Of a stretch of 64,000 nt of DNA, positions 11,721-22,559 are shown piece by piece. The position numbers and the translations under genes were made by a program. The stretch spans positions 32,203,710 to 32,267,709 of the forward strand of contig NC_087069.1 of assembly GCF_963678635.1 (NCBI RefSeq). The letters are read 5' to 3'. This DNA comes from Symsagittifera roscoffensis (lineage: Eukaryota > Xenacoelomorpha > Acoela > Convolutidae). How positions within the stretch are numbered: the first letter of the stretch is position 1; every line of letters begins with the position of its first letter. The notes under the pieces were generated by a model. It saw nothing but the letters and a program-made list of their open reading frames with translations. It was not told the origin of the DNA and made no database searches.

Positions 11721-11806
11721 ACCGATTCGTTCTTTGAAATGTGGTGCTTTCCATTGTTGATAATTAACTATCTTGATGAATTTGTTCTTTGTTTTGTTTG
11801 TTGCAG

Positions 11807-11970
11807 TGGATGAGAAGACAAGTGGGATAGAGGAGGCGAGGAAGAGACACCAGCAGTTGAGGGCCAAACTGCTGCTGTGGAGGAAGGTGTACGTGGAGTT
11901 CCAGACCAACTGTCTCCACAGACACGCCCCCAAGGAACAGCCGCACAGACGTCACTCATGTGTCAGCAAG
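11807..11970 (+). CDS. Gene 1, third visible exon
   Basis: The acceptor TTTGTTGCAG leads into a 164-base exon that ends at AGCAAG/GTCAGT. It starts in phase 1 (giving a Leu codon with the previous exon) and ends in phase 0. It encodes an amphipathic, strongly charged segment, DEKTSGIEEARKRHQQLRA, then LLLWRKVYVEFQTNCLH and a basic tail rich in His and Arg. Residues 1-30 look helical and could form a coiled coil. The exon is G+C-rich against a very AT-rich background. An identical copy lies inverted at 622-785. Family not recognised. Confidence 0.88.
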
Positions 11971-11999
11971 GTCAGTCAGTCCCCCCTGCCAAACCGACC

Positions 12000-12226
12000 G
12001 AGATAGAATTAGTCGCAAAAAGTTCCGACTCAAAACTAATGAAAAAGAGCAATTGACCTGACCTAGCTTAGAACATTTTTTGCATGCAAAACCTAATTTA
12101 TCAGACCCCTAATTGTGTCCAAAGGTTGTCTGAAAAAAAAATATTTGCCTGCCAAATGTGCTAAAATGGAACGATTGCTTTTTACATAATTTTGTCTGTC
12201 CGAACTTTTTGCAACTCCCTATAGAT
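12000..12226. mobile_element. Short MITE-like element present only in the right arm
   Basis: One end reads TCGCAAAAAGTTCCGAC and the other GTCTGTCCGAACTTTTTGC, which are imperfect inverted repeats and related to the ends of the larger fold-back element. The sequence between has no ORF. The left arm of the duplication goes directly from exon-flanking sequence to fold-back sequence without it. Exact borders and target duplication are not clear. Confidence 0.5.
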
Positions 12227-12235
12227 GAAAAACAA

Positions 12236-13640
12236 ATGGTTTTCTCATAAATTCATAAATTTTCTGTGATTATCGTCATTGATTTTGATCAAGTTCTTTC
12301 AATTCAGAGAATACTAGATCAAATTTTTTAAGCTAACACAATCCCAAGCTATGTAGTATAGAAAATTGCAAAAAGCTGGAACTGACAAAACTATTTGAAA
12401 AGAGCTAAGGTCCTACTCCATAAAAATTTTGCATGCGAAGGCTAATTTTGCAGACAGAAAAGATGTCTCAAGGGTACCTAAGTTTTCGAATTCTAAACTT
12501 AATGAGAAAACTGAGTTTGAATTTCTAAATTTTGTTTGTTTAGTCATGATAAGTTAAAATCATTAATTAATTACAATATACAGTGCTGATTTAAATTATC
12601 CGGACGAAACGAACAAAACTTGAATTTTCAAACGCGTTTTTCTCAAATTGGGTTAAGATTAGACAAAAAGTGAAGAAGACAAAAGTTGCTTAGAATTTCA
12701 CCAGAATTAATATGGTGCCATTTTTTCTCCGAAATTCTCAACAAAAATGTTACCCCAAAAATGGGTCATTTTGGCTTTTTTCAATTAATCAAGAATTACG
12801 CTGAAAATATTTTGTTAATTGATATGAAAATTATATCACAGGAAGCCTCTTACGCAGTTCAACAAAGTTTAAGAAGGGTTAAATCTCCAAAAACCAGTAT
12901 AAATGAAAAAATTTTCACTTGATAGTCAATAAATGTGATTTTTACTATATAAAACCCAGAATCTCTGTTTAAAAATAAGTTTTGAACAATTTGCGCAAAT
13001 TTTTGGCAAATTAACTCTTCTTAAACTTTGTTGAACTGCGTAAGAGGCTTCCTGTGATATAATTTTCATATCAATTAACAAAGTAGTTTCAGCGTAATTC
13101 TTGATTAATTGAAAAAAGCCAAAATGACCCATTTTTGGGGTAACATTTTTGTTGAGAATTTCGGAGAAAAAATGGCACTATATTAATTCTGGTGAAATTC
13201 TAAGCAACTTTTGTTTTGTTCACTTTTTGTCTAATCTTAACCCAATTTGAGAAAAACGCGTTTGAAAGTTCAAGTTTTGTTCGTTTCGTCCGGATAATTT
13301 AAATCAGCACTGTAGTCAACAATATAGGCAAAAAGTTGAAACAGACATAAAAAGTTAAACAGAGCTATCTACCATTTTTGAGCAATTTTTGCATGCAAAA
13401 TCGAAAACTTAAGTGACCTTGAGACATTCTTTCTGTCTGCAAAATTAGCTTTCGCATGCAAAATTTTTACGGAGTAGGACTTTTGCTCTTTTCAATTAGT
13501 TTTGTCTGTTCAAATTTTTTGCAATTCTCTATACTAGTTAGCTTGTGATTGTCTTAGCTCAAAAATTTTAATCTTGATTCCCGGAATTGGCCAAAATCAA
13601 TGACAATACTCGCAGAAAATCTATAAATTTCTAAGAAAAA
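12236..13640. mobile_element. Fold-back element with nested insertion
   Basis: Arms 12236-12575 and about 13316-13640 are imperfect reverse complements of each other. They share the TATAGAGAATTGC-type core (at 12357 and, inverted, at 13533) and the flank AGCTAACACAATC. The centre is interrupted by the 732-bp element at 12581-13312. The left-arm copy (1-592) lacks that interruption. No ORF links it to a transposase, so it would depend on an unseen autonomous relative. Confidence 0.65.
12581..13312. mobile_element. Complete TIR transposon with TA target duplication
   Basis: The element starts CAGTGCTGATTTAAATTA and ends with its reverse complement, flanked by TA on both sides. It is almost a perfect palindrome: the two halves of about 340 bp mirror each other, so the same 60-residue reading frame appears on both strands. 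No transposase is encoded. The matching empty site in the left arm (about 248-252) carries a single TA. TA target and terminal CAGT fit a Tc1/mariner-like non-autonomous element. Shortened relatives occur at 13650-13858 and five times in 54575-59892. Confidence 0.9.
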
Positions 13641-13649
13641 AAACACTTG

Positions 13650-13858
13650 TATTTGGAATAAAAAAACCAAATGACCTATTTTCGTGGCTAAGTTTTGGTT
13701 CAGAATTTTTCGGGAAAAAACTGCACCATGTTAATTCTGGTGAACGCTAAGCAATTTTTGTTCGCTTCACTTTTTGTCTAATGTTAACTGAATTTGAGAA
13801 AAAAGCGTTTGAAATTTTCGTTATTGTTCGATGTGTCCGGTTAATTTATAGTTGATCC
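13650..13858. mobile_element. Diverged half copy of the same TIR transposon
   Basis: Matches the right half of 12581-13312 in order (ATGACCTATTTT, TTAATTCTGGTGAA, CACTTTTTGTCTAAT, GTCCGGTTAATTTA) with perhaps 15-20% change. Only one end is present, and it is degraded. Confidence 0.7.
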
Positions 13859-14659
13859 CAAATTGGTGGCAATATCCTTTTAGATCACGAATGTGAGCAA
13901 TGTCAAATACCTAAAAAAGCTCATTTTGACACCTGAACTTAATTTTCTTTTCAGTTCAACAGTAAAACCGTTTAAAGAAACATACTTAAGAAATCTAAGT
14001 AATCTATAACAACTTTTTTTTGACCGTTCAAGTTGCTCCAGGTCACCAATATTGCCAACCGGGGGAGGGTTTTCAAGAAGTTTGTCGAACGTTTTTTCTA
14101 CCAAATTAATAACTGATTTTCCGAGCTCTCCCAAAGCATTAAAAGGACCGTTTCAGTCAAATTTTTGAGCCGCAGGCAAGATGTTTAAAAGATGAGACCT
14201 ACAAAAAAACATTTTTAGGCTTTTTGTGGAAAATGTTGACCAAAAAATTGCGAGTTTTTGGCGCGCGCTCCCCCTCAAAGTTAGTGGATATTGTCGCCCA
14301 AGGCGTCTTAAAAAATATTTAGAGCCCGGGATCAAAATAGGATATCTCGAAATAGTGCAAAGGGTCGGCAGGGGCTCCGACCCCCACCCACTTAATCCGC
14401 CCATGTTGCCAACAATTTGGCATTAAAAGAAAGTATGCACTCATTTAAATTGTTGGTAACATGCTTTTCGGTCAACGAACCTGAATGAAGTTAATCTTCT
14501 TCTGCTTATATGTTAAATGAAAGTCGGAATGCGCTATTAACGCAATGTTGAACTGATAATAATGCTAAAGAATTACTAACGTGTAACGCACCTCCGGTGC
14601 TTCAATTTTTTTATCGACTATTCATTTGAAAAACCGCATATGTTTATCGGAAACAATAT

Positions 14660-15490
14660 CTGCAATATTTTAGTGCACTCTGACTGCACCCAATTACAGG
14701 GTTGTTAGTTTCAAATTTTATAAACTTTAGTTCCAGTTTTGAAAAACCATAATAGCGTCATCTCGAAAATTTAATGGGCCTCTGGAGAATTTTGGAGGCC
14801 AGCTTTGCAACTTTTGAGAGTCCCTGAGAGCACTCTTCTAGATGGTTGGGTATTTCAAATTTCATGAGTTCTTTAAATCTAAAATTCCCGAAAAAAATTG
14901 AAAAAATCATAAAAACTGTTATATCTTGGAAACTAAAAGGATTTGAGCATTCATTTTGGAGACAAGATTCGCGACGCCTGGGTGTACGCTGGCAGTAAGG
15001 TTATCTCTTCATCAAATTAATAGTTTCAAATTTTGTGAATTTTTTTAGGTAAGTTTATTAAATTTCGAAAAAATCAAACGTCATATCTCTAAAACTAGAA
15101 GCATTTGAAGTCGTATTTGGCAAGATTTTCAACTCCTGAGAGTACCCTGACAGCCCTCAATTACAAAGTTAGAAATTTCAAATTAAAAAAAAACTAAGCT
15201 TTTTACAATTTTTGAAAAAAATCACAAAAACGTCTATCTGCAAAACTACAATGATTTGAGCAGTCATATTTGGAGGCGAAGCTCGCAATCTTTGAGAGTA
15301 CTCTGCCAGCACCCAACTACAGGGTTGGGAACTTCAAGTTTTGTAAATTATTTTGTAATTTGAGTTTTATGAACTTTTTTGAAAAAATCACAAAAATTGT
15401 AGTATCTCGTTGACTAAAAAGATTTCGGCCTTCAAAATGAATTGGAGGCCAAAATAACAAACTGTTTGGAAATCCGGAATAGTGGGCTGC
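14660..15490. repeat. Five-copy tandem repeat, about 160 bp per unit
   Basis: Units begin near 14742, 14903, 15068, 15212 and 15380 with a block like AAAAAATCATAAAAACTGTT followed by a TATCTC-type word, GATTTGAGC, TTTGGAGGC and GAGAGTACTCTG. Divergence between units is high. No conserved frame. Confidence 0.8.
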
Positions 15491-15764
15491 TTATTCTAAT
15501 TTCGTTGAAATAATCACTGAAATCAAACTGGAAATACGAAAAAAAACTTCACCATTCTCAACCATTGCAATATATGATATAGCTAAAACATGAAAAAACT
15601 CTTTCGTTACACATGAAAAAAATTAAGTTGAAAAAGCTTAAACGTGGCGAGTTAGTGAAGCCCGCATTTAAAATTATAATGGATTTCGAGCCAATATTTA
15701 AAAGGTTATCGACCATAACTGAATTTTTTCGCGAACCGATTCCGTCTTTTCGCGAACCGAATAA

Positions 15765-16015
15765 ATGAAAGTTTGAATGCGCTATGGATGCAAGGTTTAA
15801 CTGAACATAATGCTTAAGAATTATTAGAAGACAATGTTTAAAAAGCTATCGAGCGTAACGTTTAAGAAGCATTCAGAGCAACCATCAGAGGAAGCTGAAC
15901 TCGATCCAACTTCAAGGCTATACAGTACCTGCCTCGTTTTTGTCCAAAAAAAAATCATTTCTTTTCTGTCTGGAACCGACACTGTTAAAAATTCGGTCTA
16001 GAACGAATCATTTGA
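15765..16015 (+). repeat. Satellite-associated module, copy 1
   Basis: A 250-bp sequence unrelated to the satellite unit, starting near GAATGCGCTATGGATGC. It carries an ATG frame at 15834 (MFKKLSSVTFKKHSEQPSEE). In this copy the stop seen at codon 38 of copies 2 and 4 is replaced by a Gln codon, so the frame runs on. Confidence 0.75.
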
Positions 16016-16035
16016 AAACAGCAATGAATCATTAA

Positions 16036-16265
16036 TGTTTAACTGAACATAATGCTTAAGAATTATCAGGAGACAATGTTTAAAAAGCTATCAAGCGTAA
16101 CGTTTAAGAAGCATTCAGAACAACCATCCGAGGAAGATGAACTCGATCCAACTTCAAAGCTGTACAATACCTGCCTAATATTCGTCTAAAATTTCTTTTC
16201 ATTTCTGTCAGGAACCTGAACGTCGAAAATTCAATCTGGAACGAATCAATTGAAAACAGCAGCCT
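16036..16265 (+). repeat. Satellite-associated module, copy 2, with 37-codon ORF
   Basis: The ATG at 16076 opens a 37-codon frame ending in TAA at 16187. The peptide starts MFKKLSSVTFKKHSEQPSEE and ends LYNTCLIFV. It follows copy 1 directly, giving a tandem pair at the left border of the satellite. Confidence 0.75.
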
Positions 16266-18719
16266 CCAGGCTAAGAAAAAAAATTTTTTTTGCAAACCGA
16301 TTCAGCCTATGCAACAACTTGAAATAATTCAAAGTTTCATAGCTTTAAAAACTTGCTTAGGAAAACTGAAACTTTTCGCGAACCAATTTTGTCCATGAAA
16401 TAACTCAAAAATTCATAGCTTTAAATGCTTGCTTAGAAAACTCAAACTTTTCGCGAACCGATTCAGATTGTGAAATAACTTGAAATATTTGAAAGTTTTT
16501 TTTAGCTTCAAAAGGTTGCTTAGAGAAATGAACTTTTCGCGAAGCAATTTGGTCTGCAAAAAAGTATAAAAAAGTTCACAAATTTTCATAGCTTGAACAG
16601 CTTGCTTAAAAAACTTCAAATTTCACACAAACTAATTCAGTTTATGAAATACTAGCCTTAAAAACTTGCGTAGAACAACTTCAATGTTTCGCGAGCTGAT
16701 TTGATCTAGGAATTATCTTGAAATATTTTAATGCTTCATAGCTTTAAGCCTTGACTAGAAACTTTTAAACTGTTTACGAACCGATTCGGTCGATTAAAAA
16801 ATTGCAAATATATCAACGTTTTGTAGCTTGAAAAGCTTGGTGGAAAATTTTAAATTTTTCGTGAACCAATTCAATCTATAAATTAATTTGAAATAATTCA
16901 AAATTTCAGTTTTGAAAAGTTTGCTGTGAAAAATTGAATTTTCTCGCAATCCGATTCGGTATATGAAATAAATTGAAATCTTCCAAAATTCCATAGCTTG
17001 ATTAGCTTATTTCAAAAATTTAAAGACTTTGGCGAACCGCTTCAGTCTACAAAGGAATTTAAAATAGTTCAAAAGGTTTCATAACTTGAACAGCTTGCAT
17101 AAAAAACTTTAAGTTTCACATATATTGATCAAAATTATGAAATAACTCGAAGTATTTCAAAATTTCTAGCTTTAGAAACTTGCTTAAAAAACTTCAATGT
17201 TTCGAGAAATGATTCAATCTAGGAATTATCTTGGAATATTACATTGTTTCATAGTTTTATGCCTTGCATAAAACTTTTTAAACTGTTTACCAATCGATTC
17301 GGTCTATGAAATAATTGCAAATGTTCGAACGTTTCGTAGCTTGAATAGCTTGCCTAAAAAAAATTCGCAAATCGATTCAGTCTATGATACAACTTGAAAT
17401 AATTCAAAGTTTCATAGCTTTAAAAACTTGCTTAGGAAAACTGAAATTTTTGCGAACCGATTCGGTCCAAGAAATAACTTGATATAAATCAAAAATTCAT
17501 AGCCTTAAAAGCTTGCTCAGAAAGACTTAAATTTTTCGCAAACAAATTCAGTCTAAAAAAACCTTTCAAAGTTTTTTGCTTTAAAAATTTGCTTAGAAAA
17601 ACAAATTTTTCGCAAACAAAAAAAAATTAAAAAAATCAATAAAAAAGCATAGCTTGAACAGCTTGCTTAGAAAACTTCAAATTTTACACAAACTGATTCA
17701 GGTTATGAAACAATTTGAAATAATTCGAAAGTTCTTCCCACAGAAGCTTGCTTCAATGTTTCGCAAACCGATTCAATCTAGGAAATATCTTGGAGTATTT
17801 CAATGTTTCATAGCTTTAAGCCTTGCTTAGAAAACTAAATTTGTTTGCAAATCAGTTCGGGCTATGAAATAATTGCAAATATTTCAACGTTTCGTAGCTT
17901 GAAAAGCTTGCTTAAAAAATATTTTCGCGAATCGATTCAGTCTAGGAAACATCTTGAAATAAATGAATTTTTCATAGCTTCAAAAGTTTGCTTAGGACAA
18001 CTGAAAAATTTAGCGAAACGATTCGGTCCAAGAAATAACTTGATATAAATCAAAAATTCGTAGCCTTAAAAGCTTGCTTAGATAAACTTAACTTTTCGGT
18101 AACCGATTCGGTCTACCAAAAAATTTGAAAAAGTTCACAAAGTGTCATAGCTTGAACAGCTTGCTTAGAAAACTTCAAATTTTATACAAATTGATTCATT
18201 TTATGAAATAACTTGAAATTATTTGAAAGTTCTTCTCTTAGAAGCTTGCTTAGAAAAACTTCAATGTTTCGCAAACTGATTCAATCTAGGAAATATCTTG
18301 GATTACTTCAATGTTTCATAGCTTTAAGCCTTGCTTAGAAAACTAAATTTGTTTGCAAACCAATTCGGGCTATGAAATAATTGCAAAAATTTCAACGTTT
18401 CGTAGCTTGAAAAGCTTGCTTAAAAAATATTTTCGCGAATCGATTCAGTCTAGGAAATATCTTGAAATAATTGAAATTTTCATAGCTTTAAAAACTTGTG
18501 CTTAAGACAACTGAAACATTTAGCCAACCGATTCGGTCCAAGAAAAATTTGAAAGCTTCCAAAGTTTTATAGCTTGATTAGCTTATTTCAAAAATTTAAA
18601 GACTTTGGTGAACCGATTCAGTCCTACAAATAACTTGATATTAATCAAAGTTTCATAGCTTTAAAAACTTGCTTAGGAAAACTGAATTTTTTCGCGAACC
18701 GATTCCGTCTTTTCGCGAA

Positions 18720-19010
18720 CCGAATAAATGAAAATTTGAATGCGCTATGGATGCAAGGTTTAACTGAACATAATGCTTAAGAATTATTAGAAGACAATGT
18801 TTAAAAGGCTATTGAGCGTAACGTTTAAGAAGCATTCAGAGCAACCATCAGAGGAAGATGAACCCGGTCCAACTTCAAGGCTATACTACAGTACGTGCCT
18901 CGTTTTTGTCCAAAATTTCATTTCATTTCATTTCATTTCATTTCTGTCTGGAACCGGGACTGTCAGTAATTCAGTCTAGAACGAATCACTTGAATACAGC
19001 AACCTCCATG
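18720..19010 (+). repeat. Satellite-associated module, copy 3
   Basis: Embedded in the array with the same left flank as copy 1 (TTTTCGCGAACCGAATAAATG). ATG at 18797; the frame is open beyond the codon-38 stop. It contains five to six repeats of ATTTC at 18916-18943. Confidence 0.75.
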
Positions 19011-21189
19011 CTAAAAAAAAAATTTTGCTAACCGATTCAGTCTATGAAACAACTTGAAATATTCGAAGTTTCATAGATTTAAAACTTGCTAAGAAAAAAT
19101 TAAATTTCTCGCAAACCGATTTGGTGCAAGAAAAAATTTGAAAACTTCCAATGTTTCATAGCTTGATTAGCTTACTTAAAAAAGTTAAATTCTTTGGCGA
19201 ACCGCTTCAGTCTATGAAATAACTTGTAATAAATCAAAAGTTCATAGCTTCAAAAGCTTGCTAGAAAAACTTTTCGCGAGCCAATTCAGTAAAAAAAACA
19301 TGAATTATTTCAAAGTTTCATAGCTTTAAAAGCGTGCTTAGAAAAACTGCGAAATTTTTGCGAACCAAATCGGTCTAAAAAATAACTTGATATAAATCAA
19401 AGTTTCATAGCTTTAAAAACTTGCTTAGGAAAATTTAAACTTTTCTCGAACTAAGTCAGTCTAAAAAAAACTTGTAATTTTTCAAAGTTTTATCGCTCTA
19501 AAAATTTGCCTCGAAAAACGAACTTTTCGCGAACCGCTTCGGTCTACAAAGGAATTTGAAAAAATTCAAAAAGTTTCATAACTTGAACAGCTTGCTTAAA
19601 CAGTTTTAAGTTTCACATAAATTGATCAAAATTATGAAATAACTCGAAATATTTCAAAATTTCTAGCTTTAGAAGCTTGCTTAAAAAAACTTCAATGTTT
19701 CGAGGAATGATTCAATCTAGGAAATATCTTGGAATATTACATTGTTTCATAGCTTTATGACTTGCCTAAATCTTTTTAAACTGTTTACCAATCGATTCGG
19801 TCTATGAAATAATTGCAAACGTTCCAACGTTTCGTAGCTTGAAAAGCTTGCTTTAAAAAATATTTTCGCGAATCAATTCAGTCTATGAAACATCTTGAAA
19901 TAATTCAAAGTTTCATAGCTTTAAAAATTTGCTTGGGAAAACTAAAACATTTTGCGAACCAATTCGGCCCAAGCAATAATTTGAAATCTTCCAAAGTTTC
20001 AAAGCTTGATTAGCTTATTTCAAACCTTTAAAGACTTTGGCGAACCGCTTCAGTCTACAAAGGAATTTGAAAAAGTTCAAAATGTTTCATAACTTGAACA
20101 GCTTGCTTAAAAAATTTTAAGTTTCACATAAATTGATCAAAATTATGAAATAACTTGAAATAATTCAAATTTCTAGCTTTAGAAGCTTGCTTAAAAAAAC
20201 TTCAATGTTTCGAGAAATGATTCAATCTAGGAAATATCTTGGAATTTTACATTGTTTCATAGCTTTATACCTTGCCTAAAACTTTTTAAACTGTTTGCCA
20301 ATCAATTCGGTCTATGAAATAATTGCAAATGTTCCAACGTTTCGTAGCTGGAAAAGCTTGCTTAAAAAATATTTTCGCGAAACAATTCAGTCTATAAAAG
20401 ATCTTGAAATAATTCAAAGTTTCATAGCTTTAAAAATTTGCTTGGGAAACCTGAAACATTTTGCGAACCAATTCGGTCCAAGAAATAATTTGAAAACTTC
20501 CAAAGTTTCATAGCTTGATTAGCTTATTCCAAAATTTTAAGACTTTGGCGAACCGCTTCAGTCTATGAAATAGCTTGTAATAAATAAAAAGTTCATAGCT
20601 TTAAAAGCTTGCTTAGAAAAACTTAAACTTTTCGCGAATTGATTCGGTCTATGAAATAACTTGAAAAAATTCATTTTTTGTAGCTTTAAAAGTTGCTTGG
20701 AAAATGATTTTTTCGCGAATCAATTCGGTCTACGAAAGAATGTTAAAAAGTTCACAAAGCTTCATTGCTTGAACAGCTTGCTTAGAATACTTTAAGTTTC
20801 ACACAAACTGTTCCTGTTCATGATATAACTCGAAATACTTCAAACTTTCTAGCTGTAGAAGCTTGCTCAAAAAACCTTAATGTTTCGCGAACTGATTCAA
20901 TGTTTCGCAAACTGATTCAATCTAGGAAACATTTTGAATTGTTTTCGTAGCTAGAAAGTTTTAAATCTGTTTGCCAACCAATTCTGTCTATGAAATAATT
21001 GCAAATGTTTAAACGTTTCGTAGCTTGAAAAACTTGGTGGGGAAACTTAAAATTTTCGTGAACCGATTCAATCTGTAAATTAAATTGAAATAATGCAAAG
21101 TTTCATAGCTTAAAAGCGTGCTCAGAAAAACTGCCAATTTTCGCAAACCGATTCGGTCAACAAAATAACCTTAAAATTTTCATAATAAA

Positions 21190-21450
21190 AGAAAGTCGGA
21201 ATGCGCTATGGACACAAGGTTTAACTGAACATAATGCTTGAGAATTATTAGAAGACAATGTTTAAAAGGCTATCGAGCGTAACGTTTAAGAAGCAATCAG
21301 AGCAACCATTAGAGGAAGATGAACTCGATCCAACTTCAAAGCTATACAATACCTGCCTAATATTTGTCTAAAATTTCTTTTCATTTCTGTCAGGAACTTG
21401 AACTGTCAATAATTCACTCTTGAACGAATCTCTTGAAAACAGCAACCTCC
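21190..21450 (+). repeat. Satellite-associated module, copy 4, with 37-codon ORF
   Basis: ATG at 21258 and TAA at 21369 give 37 codons, as in copy 2, with four amino-acid differences seen (K/R, H/Q, S/L and similar). Confidence 0.75.
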
Positions 21451-22559
21451 ATGCTTAAAAAAAGTTTTTGCAAACCGATTCGTTCTTCAAAAAAATTTGA
21501 AAAAATTTACTAAGTGTCATAGCTTGAACAGCTTGCTTAGAAAACTTCAAATTTTACACAAACTGATTCAGTTTATGAAATAACTTGAAATCATTCGAAA
21601 GTTCTTCCCCTAGAAGCTTGCTTAAAAAAATGTTTCGCAAGCTGATTCAATCTAGGAAATATCTTGAAAAATTTCAAAGTTTCATCGATTAAACCTTGCT
21701 TAGAAAGTTTTAAATTGTTTGCGAACCGATTCGATTTATGAAATAATTGCAAATTCGTAGCTTGAAAAGCTTGCTGGGAAAATTTTAAATTTATCGCGAA
21801 CCGATTCAATCAATGAAATAACTTGTAAAAGTTCAAATTTTCATAGCTTTGAAAGCTTGTTTGAAAACCTAAAGCTTTTTGCAAACCGAGTTAGTCCACG
21901 AAATAAGTTGCAATATTCCAAAGTTTTCATAGCTTGAATAGCTTAATTCGAAAAAAAAGTTGGCGAATTGATTCGGTTTCTGAAATAACTTGAACAATTT
22001 CAAAGTTTCATAGCTTAAATTGCTGTCTTCGAAAAATCTGAAGCTTTTCGCGAACTGATTCAAACTATGAAATATCTTGAAATAATCCAATGTTTCATAG
22101 CTTTAAGCTTTACTTGGACAAACTTAAATTTTTTTGCAAGCCGTTTCGGTCTACGAAATAACTTGAAAGAGTTCAAACTTTATTAGCTTGATTAGCTTGC
22201 TTAAAAACATTTAAGTTTTTCGTGCACTGATGAAAGTTGGGATATTTATCATTTTTGTCACCCACTTGCCTGCATCTGCATTTGAACATTACGAGGCCAA
22301 ACTGTGTATTTTATGAATTGTAGACGGATTCCGCAACAAGGACGCTCTCTTTTTTCTTACTTTGTTCTTCCATTTCTTGTGATCGTTCCGACAAAATTTT
22401 AACATGTTTAAAGAATTTGTCTGTGGAGTCATAAAGATTAACTTGAATTAATCAATTTTGCATCCGGCGTACTCTGAGCGAAAAGTTTTATTTTTAGACT
22501 GTTTATTCTTTGTTATATTTGATACTTTGACTGTTAACAGATTGGTTATTAGATAGAAG

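Larger units (their letters stand above)
8631..11806 (+). other. Gene 1 intron
   Basis: A 3.2-kb intron with donor GTAAGA and acceptor TTTGTTGCAG. It holds a small ORF with a poly(A) signal (8878-9104), a one-ended fragment of the fold-back family near 9546, degraded satellite units (about 9780-10030), a degraded copy of the satellite-associated module (about 10280-10500), and the start of the right arm of the inverted duplication from 10973. Confidence 0.7.
10973..13570. repeat. Right arm of the inverted duplication
   Basis: Reverse complement of 1-1622, extended by two insertions (about 12000-12226 and 12581-13312). It contains gene 1 exon 3 in the orientation that joins the other gene 1 exons, so this arm is the one in a consistent gene model. 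Similarity continues up to the window-left limit of the partner and may go on beyond it. Confidence 0.85.
15720..22230 (+). repeat. 85-bp satellite array with higher-order structure
   Basis: About 70 imperfect copies of a unit whose core is TTCGCGAACCGATTCGGTCT, then TGAAATAACTTGAAA, TTCATAGCTTTAAAAGCTTG and CTTAGAAAACTT. Single units differ by 10-25%, but blocks about 510 bp apart agree much better (GCTATGAAATAATTGCAAA at 17861 and 18369; GTCTACAAAGGAATTTG at 19542 and 20053). This indicates six-unit higher-order repeats. Four copies of an unrelated 250-bp module interrupt the array. It lies wholly within the last intron of gene 1. Confidence 0.9.

Noticed and set aside
12686-13132. Mirror ORFs sharing MGHFGFFQLIKNYAE on both strands
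   Set aside because: They arise from the palindromic structure of the transposon and are not genes.
13880-14404. Two minus-strand ORFs of about 84 codons
   Set aside because: The first looks partly protein-like (NPPPVGNIGDLEQLER), but no domain, splice partner or second copy supports it.
16270-22230. Regular repeats considered as a CRISPR array
   Set aside because: Units are contiguous, diverged, lack unique spacers and lie in a eukaryotic intron.
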